NCBI GenBank assembly: GCA_003508835.1
Contig: PUFA01000007.1
Coordinates: forward strand, 18,561,001-18,625,000
Reading direction: 5' to 3'
Length of the DNA: 64,000 nucleotides
Origin: Eonycteris spelaea
Lineage: Eukaryota > Chordata > Mammalia > Chiroptera > Pteropodidae
Below the pieces are notes generated by a model. The model saw nothing but the letters and a program-made list of their open reading frames with translations, searched no databases and was not told the origin of the DNA. Shown here piece by piece: positions 58,726 through 64,000 of the stretch. Position 1 is the stretch's first letter; each line of letters begins with the position of its first letter. A program made the position numbers and the translations under genes.

Positions 58726-59319
58726 CAGTAAGTCCTTAATATCATTGGTATGTTCTTGGAATCTGACTTTAACCAAAACAACATATAAAGAAACCAATTT
58801 TACCACAGGTTAATTCATAGAAATAAGAGTCAAGTCCCTACTGCCTATTTCTGGTCACAAAAAGATCACCAAACTTCTAAATAAAGACCCAAAACACTTC
58901 TAATATTAAACATCAAAATAAATGTGAACCATAGATACATTTAAGAAAGATTAATAAAAACAAGTTAAGATATTATTTTCCAACCTGCTTACTCTAGTTC
59001 AGGGTCACAAGTGGCCGGAGCATCTCTTAACAGCTCAGGGTACAAAGCGGGAACCCACCCTAAGCAGGACAACCTTCCACGGCAGAGGCCACTCACACAC
59101 ACCCACACTCACTCAGACTGGGACAACTGAGACATGCCAGTTCACCTTCCGTGCACATCTTTGGGATGTGAGAGAAATTGGAGTCCCTGGAGAAAGCCCA
59201 TGCAGACGTGAGGAGAACATGCGAACTCCACACAGACAGTGACTCTGGCGGAATCAGTTCCTTTTTTTTTTTGGTCATAACAAAATGACAGAGGAAACAT
59301 GTCATTCAAGGACCTGCTC
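58726..59319. mobile_element. DNA transposon flanked by TA, with an embedded SINE/LINE-tail-like module
   Basis: Imperfect terminal inverted repeats: left cagtaagtcctta, right caaggacctgctc. A TA dinucleotide flanks each end (58724-58725 and 59320-59321), as in Tc1/mariner/pogo-type insertions. The interior has cttctggtcac-like and taaataaagacccaaaacac blocks, then a GC-richer core (58990-59250): gggaacccaccctaagcagg, cacacacacccacactcact, gtgcacatctttgggatgtg, catgcgaactccacacagac. No transposase frame is present, so it is non-autonomous. I recognise the type from mammalian genomes but cannot give the family name with certainty. Confidence 0.7.
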
Positions 59320-59406
59320 TAGTACTTTGATGCAGGTGCTCTTCTCTGAAATGAAATGCTCTGTCAAAGCGATGGAATATAGCTATCTTCACAGATCCCT
59401 GAACAA

Positions 59407-59468
59407 AGAGGAGAGAGGGAAGAAGGGGGTGAAAGGAGGGAGGGGGAAGAGAGAGAAAGAGAGAGGGC
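59407..59468. repeat. GA-rich low-complexity tract
   Basis: Purine run with gaggagagagggaagaaggg and agagagaaagagagaggg units. Confidence 0.9.
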
Positions 59469-59789
59469 TATGACTCATAGTTGTTTTCATAACTTTGTTT
59501 GTTAGTAATCATCTCATCTTGGGATTTGTTTCTTCCACTCCTTGAGTATTGGTAATTTTGGCTTCAGAAGTCAAAGAAAAGGAAAAAAACCAAAAGCTGT
59601 CTTGTATGCACACACCATTTTCTGAACTATCAATAGCAATTTGTAAGTCAATACTTTATAAAGCTGTTAAAATACCTCCATTCCTAGCCTTTAGTTATTC
59701 TAACCATTAAGACTTATTTGTGGGATAATGTCTACTGGTATTTTAGAGCACTTATCTGCCAGTAAAATCTTACATATGTCTAATTTCCT
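59469..59789. other. Unassigned sequence
   Basis: No gene or repeat recognised. Confidence 0.5.
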
Positions 59790-59950
59790 TTATCATTAAA
59801 AAACCCAAGGTGAGATCTATCAATGTTCACAGTTTTCAAACAATACAGGGAGGAGGCTCAGAAAGACCCAAAAGTTGCTTAAGCTCACAAGCAGGTTAGA
59901 ACCAGTTTCCAAATCTGTTCTTGAAGTCTAAGTAGGGTTCTTCCTATTTT
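59790..59950 (-). mobile_element. MIR fragment, antisense
   Basis: gggaggaggctcagaaagac, ccaaaagttgcttaagctca and caagcaggttagaaccagtt are a reverse MIR core. Confidence 0.65.
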
Positions 59951-59969
59951 ACCACAGCTGGGATAAGAG

Positions 59970-60494
59970 TATTGGGGAGGAAAAATAATTTTCCTTCTAC
60001 CTTTCTAAATTGTTTTGGTTGGTCTAATAATCAAATTGACACAAGAAAGATTGATAGGAGAAAATAACCAAATTTACAGTGTATGTACATATGGGGATTC
60101 CATAAGAATAGGGGACCCAAGGACAAATGGGGCAGTTTATACTCATGTGTCATTCTGGGAATTCAAAGGAAAAGCAGGCAACTCACAGGTAGATGAGGAA
60201 GAGCAAATATGACAAATTCTTGCCGTACATCCAGAAACCAAGGGACACAGAGGGTAGTCAAACAAGTAGGCTTTGCTAGGTTCCTTTCTGCTACACTTAG
60301 TTTATATTACGCTAAGGTAATAGCTCCCTTCTTTTAAGCAGTTGTTTCTATCTGAATTCCATTAGGCTGGTAAGAGGGAGTAAAAAGCTGTTCTCGAATC
60401 TTTCATTTCTTAAAAATAATCAACTTAAAATAATATCCCAAGAAGGCATTTTTTGGGGTGGCGACACTCTGCTTTCCCTCAAAAGCCTTAACAT
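59970..60494 (-). mobile_element. Solitary LTR, antisense (family A, copy 3)
   Basis: Read on the minus strand it matches copy 1 at both ends. The shared 3' part includes tgggtcccctattcttatgg, aatccccatatgtacatac, tcaatctttcttgtgtcaat and ttgattattagaccaaccaa. The shared 5' part includes the aatgccttcttgggat block and gggagctattacct. At about 525 bp it is half the length of copy 1. No internal viral sequence; the 65-codon plus frame at 60015 is meaningless. Confidence 0.75.
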
Positions 60495-60679
60495 GTTGTC
60501 TCTAATATATTAGAGATATATTTATTTGGTACTTAAAGGCTTATAGTGCTCCAAGAATCAAAAGATAAATATCCCTCAGAGAGAAATATGTATCTAATGC
60601 CTTAATAAAAGCAGAAAAGGAAACACCAATTACGGTAGCATAATAATTAATGATTTTAAATTATCATCTCCTATGCCTA

Positions 60680-60850
60680 AAAAAAGTAAAATACACATCA
60701 TTATCCCAGTTTTACAGATGAGAAAATCAGAGCTCAGGGGGGTTGAGCTACTTGCTCAAGGTCCACAAGCAATTAGGGAAAAACTATAATTTGAACTCAG
60801 TTCTTTCTGGCTCCAAAGCCTCTCATCTTAATATCATACTCTCTCTTATA
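60680..60850 (-). mobile_element. MIR SINE, antisense
   Basis: cattatcccagttttacaga, tgagaaaatcagagctcagg, gggttgagctacttgctcaa, ggtccacaagcaattaggg, and tttgaactcagttctttctg follow reverse MIR closely. Confidence 0.88.
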
Positions 60851-61559
60851 TTCATATAACCTCCAGATTCCAGACTTCATCCTCCTTCACACTTAGAAAA
60901 TAGCATCAACAAGTACAAATCTGTTCAAATTGCCCTGGTCCCTTGTGGGAACCAAAGTGTAAGTCCCCACCTGCCATTCTGAGTAAGACTGCTAGACCCA
61001 GAGCCATGCATCATTTAAGATCATTAGTGTAAAATCAATAGCTGCAGGAAATAATTGTAGCTATGCCTGCGACCTTGCCCCTGCGGTACTTCATCCTTGA
61101 AGGTTATTTAATTAAAGTCCAGGCAAGATGAGTTAACTCTGGAGTGGTGCATAAAGAGGAATTGACATGCCACCAGAGGGGAAAAGCCTTCACTCCTAGC
61201 ACTGCAATCTGTGGCTGAGGCAGAGAAAGTCTCATGACACTTGGAGCCAGAACACAGGATTCTGTGAAGGGGCACTGCCTTGCAGGCAGTGAGATCTTCC
61301 CCGACTTAGGGAGCGATGCGTGGTATACCTCAAATGGACAGCTGTTATTTACTGAATGTCTATTAGAAATCTACTGTATGCTATCAGTCTATAACAAAGT
61401 CAAATAGGACATCGACCCTAACTAACCTCCACTAGTTCCTGGCAAGCAATGGCAAAACAGTCATTAAAATTATTCACCTGTAGCTATCTTGAATCAAATG
61501 TCTATAAAACACAAGGCTTTGAGAGGCCTTAAAACAATTCGATATAAATGAAAAGTATA
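60851..61559. other. Unique sequence with CTCF-like motif and small hairpin
   Basis: No repeat recognised. ccaccagagggg (61170-61181) resembles a CTCF core. cactgcct-tgc-aggcagtg (61273-61291) is a perfect 8 bp stem with a 3 nt loop. Several CpGs cluster at 61067-61322. Any regulatory role is unproven. Confidence 0.4.
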
Positions 61560-62130
61560 AAATGTATGAAGCTGATTCGTTACCTGTAAAATCACCGGAG
61601 CAGCTTTAAATTCTCAGCTCAAGTGTTTTATTTTCAGAAACCAGAAAGCTTTTATACTGGAGGGACTTTGAGAAAGGGAGAGTGAGAACCTCTGGAAATT
61701 TGTTCCTCCATAGAAGCAACACAAATATTGACAAAATTGTCCAAATACATCTTTTCAGAACTCTGGAAATTAACCAAAATATTTCCATAAACTGAGGAGC
61801 ATTTATCCAACAAAAACTGCCAAACCTCAGCAAAAATAGTAGAAGTCTGGGACATTTTTCACTTGGCCTATTCCCATCCTCCTTTCCCTAGCTCCACAGT
61901 GGTCCTGAAAACCAGGGATTTTGCAACCGCTAAAGGGGGCAGACTGGTTCAGAACTCCTAAAAAGACTCCACCTCTTTGATGGCGCGTTATTACTATTTG
62001 ATGCATCTCAGAGATTCCTAGGAAAGACCCATTCATGGGCACTGTCATTATCTGACTTAACTCAAAGCTCATTCGGTGAGAAAAAATCATATCCCCTAGC
62101 CATACTGCAGAATGTAGAGCAAAAGGCAAT
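61560..62130 (-). mobile_element. Probable old retroelement fragment, family not named
   Basis: Three overlapping minus-strand frames (61606-61833, 61652-61855, 61827-62129; 75, 67 and 100 codons) lie over one block. Blocks such as aagggggcagactggttcag and ctccacctctttgatggcgc have the feel of recurrent mammalian sequence, possibly a 5' region of an old L1, but I cannot confirm it. Orientation is tentative. Confidence 0.35.
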
Positions 62131-63149
62131 TCCTAGCGGAAAGGAACATAAACCAATGTCTTTGTTTTTATTTACTTAAGCTGAGCAGTTGGCAGCTGCT
62201 TTGACACATGCAATGTAAACTTGAGAAGAGCTTACCAAGATGGAAATTCAAGCAGGCAAGAGGTTCCAGGAAAAGAGAGAAGCAATGCATAGAGAAGTCA
62301 TAGACAGAGACAGAACCCCACTCCACAGCCCAGCCCATATTTTTTAAGGGATGGGTGTGATGAGTGGAACTTATGATGTAACTTGAGAATCATAGTGTCT
62401 AGAGAAGTGGGGTTTAAACTCAGGAAACATGGAGATAAGAGGGAAGATTCCTGATGTAAAGAAAGGAGGGTGATGGGAAGGTATTCGAGGAACTTAATGA
62501 TGCACTCTAATATCTGTCACTTTTGGTCTGTGGAGAGAGACAATTTCAAACCTCTCTGGCAAATATGGAAAAGGTGACAGATATTTTCTAAGAGGGTGTT
62601 TGATTCTTAGGCTGGAGGTGTTCGTGAGAGCAGGTATCAATGTATCTAGCAGGTGCCTGGGCCTTCTTTATAAATGACCAGAATAGGGATAGAACAGGAC
62701 AGAGACAGAGGTCTATGATATGACACAAAACGGGTGTAGAAAAATTTGCCAAGTGGTAGAAAAAGATGTGGGTTCAGTATAGCAAATTGGTGACACTGTG
62801 TTTTCAAGTTGGCTGACTGAGGCTTTTTGCTTTTCTTCTATTTTATATTTGGTATTACTGAGACAAAGTATATGCCAGTCAGTCAGAGTGGTCTGTGTAG
62901 CTAAATAACTAATAACACTTTGAATTTTTAATGTTTCTAATATGTTTTCCGTAAGAGCTAAGCTATAAATTTACAATCACTATGGACCCATTTCAGGTTA
63001 GGTCATCAGATGCTGCCAGAGAGTTTCCTTTGGGATTTCAATTGACAACATAATTTATCATCCTTTCCAATGCTAATGGAACTTAACTGTAGCTATAGAA
63101 TATTATTTAGCCATGCTCAAAACCCAGGTTTAGCAAGATCTATGATAGA
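62131..63149. other. Unassigned region
   Basis: G/A-rich stretches between 62230 and 62720 (ggaaaagagagaagcaatgc and similar) suggest possible retroelement origin, but no family is recognised. No gene. Confidence 0.4.
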
Positions 63150-63720
63150 GTGCTAATATTTCTGTTTTTGTTTTACCTAATTATTTTCATTTTAAGATAA
63201 ATTTGCATGTTTCACAGAAAGGATAGCAAATTCAAAGAAAAGTGTTAAAACCTCACCTATTATCCACAATCAGAATCAGCTAAGAGTATGCTCCACAGTT
63301 GCAAGGTTTGTCTTATTACCCTTATTATATTCTCAGTCTCTATTTGTCATAGTATAAAGTCCTTTATATATATCAATATATAAGTGGGTAAATAAAATAG
63401 TGAATGAATTGTAAATGAGTTAATATTTTAGTGTATTTTGTTTCATACTATGTTGTCTAAGCACTTGATTTTCATTTTATATTTTTCTTATTTTACATAC
63501 TTAAAATTATATTGTGTGTATATTACTACTTCATACCTTTTTTGCTTACCATTAAGATAAAGAATTAATATGCGGTTGTACAGTCTTTAAAGTATGAGTT
63601 TAAATAGCCATATAATATTCCTTTGGGTGATTGATTGACTCATCAGTATTCTTTCTGTAGGCCTTAATGATGCTTTCTGTTATTTCTTATACAAATAGCA
63701 TTATCAATAATTTTTTAAAT
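63150..63720. mobile_element. L1M 3'-region-like fragment
   Basis: tgtttcacagaaaggatagc, cctcacctattatccacaat, gcggttgtacagtctttaaa, agccatataatattcctttg and ggtgattgattgactcatca have the order of old L1 3'-region sequence, similar to 20060-20500 (catagtattcc-type block). Strongly decayed. Confidence 0.45.
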
Positions 63721-64000
63721 TCAGGACCACAAATATTATAATATGTGGCATAACAAATTGTGAACATATTTCCCCCCTCAAATATATTCTTCACAACTTA
63801 CCTGCAAACACCTTTCTCTAAATTTTTCAAAGTATTTTTTATGAAAAAAGTTTAAACGCTTAAATTTTGCTCTAAGGAGCATTTTATTTTGTCTCTTTTT
63901 GTGTGTGTTTGGAGGAATATGTTGAACTATTTTTGCATTATTAATGTGTTACATTATGTTACATAAAATGTTCAAAGGCCATTTACATTCTCCAGCTATA
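63721..64000. other. Unassigned AT-rich end of window
   Basis: No gene or repeat recognised; may continue the L1-like segment. Confidence 0.5.

Noticed and set aside
1..64000. A novel multi-gene system, CRISPR array, operon or phage region
   Set aside because: The window has vertebrate repeat content throughout, no gene-length coding frames, no spaced direct-repeat array and no bacterial gene organisation.

Overview
This 64 kb window looks like non-coding DNA from a eutherian mammal. It is AT-rich and CpG-depleted, and every reading frame is broken at short intervals: the longest open frame is 154 codons and lies inside a retroviral LTR. What can be identified is almost all old mammalian transposon debris: L2, MIR, old L1 (L1M-type), MLT1/MST-type MaLR LTRs, other LTRs and two DNA transposons. 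I found no protein-coding gene, no intact tRNA or other functional RNA gene, and no CRISPR or bacterial feature. The window is either intergenic or inside a very large intron; the sequence alone does not say which.

Layout. 0.5-3.2 kb is one long antisense L2 containing a ~530 bp foreign insert. 3.25-4.1 kb is an old L1 interrupted by the most distinctive object here, a 5S-rRNA-headed SINE-like insert with a 16 bp target duplication. 5.6-11 kb is dense MLT1, MIR, L2 and L1. 11-16.7 kb and 17.1-19.2 kb are mostly unassigned sequence with simple repeats. 19.2-24.5 kb carries MIR, L2, L1, a hAT element with an 8 bp target duplication, and an LTR-like piece. 25.8-29 kb is sparse. 30.2-33.1 kb is one L1 split by a 1.07 kb LTR insertion; a second LTR of that family follows at 33.3 kb and a third lies at 60 kb in reverse. 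35-44.6 kb is dense (MIR, L2, MaLR LTR plus internal region, MLT1). 44.6-47.7 kb is unique sequence with possible regulatory motifs. 47.7-52.3 kb is a MIR/L2 cluster with GATA/GACA and GA-rich simple repeats. 52.3-58.2 kb is mostly unique and includes a small CpG-retaining patch near 54.65 kb. 58.2-64 kb ends with L2, a TA-flanked DNA transposon, MIRs, the reverse LTR, an unnamed repeat and L1-like sequence.

Lineage. No Alu, B1, carnivore SINEC, ruminant Bov-tA, horse ERE or pig PRE copy was seen by eye in 64 kb. The only relatively young-looking SINE-like insert is 5S-derived. 5S-derived SINEs are described from fruit bats (Pteropodidae) and from the springhare, so a fruit bat is my leading guess, at moderate confidence; a chance 5S retropseudogene in another mammal is not excluded. 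No genes here work together. The functional interest is limited to transposon history and a few candidate regulatory patches. Repeat family names come from recalled consensus features, not a database search, and element boundaries are approximate (usually within 10-40 bp).
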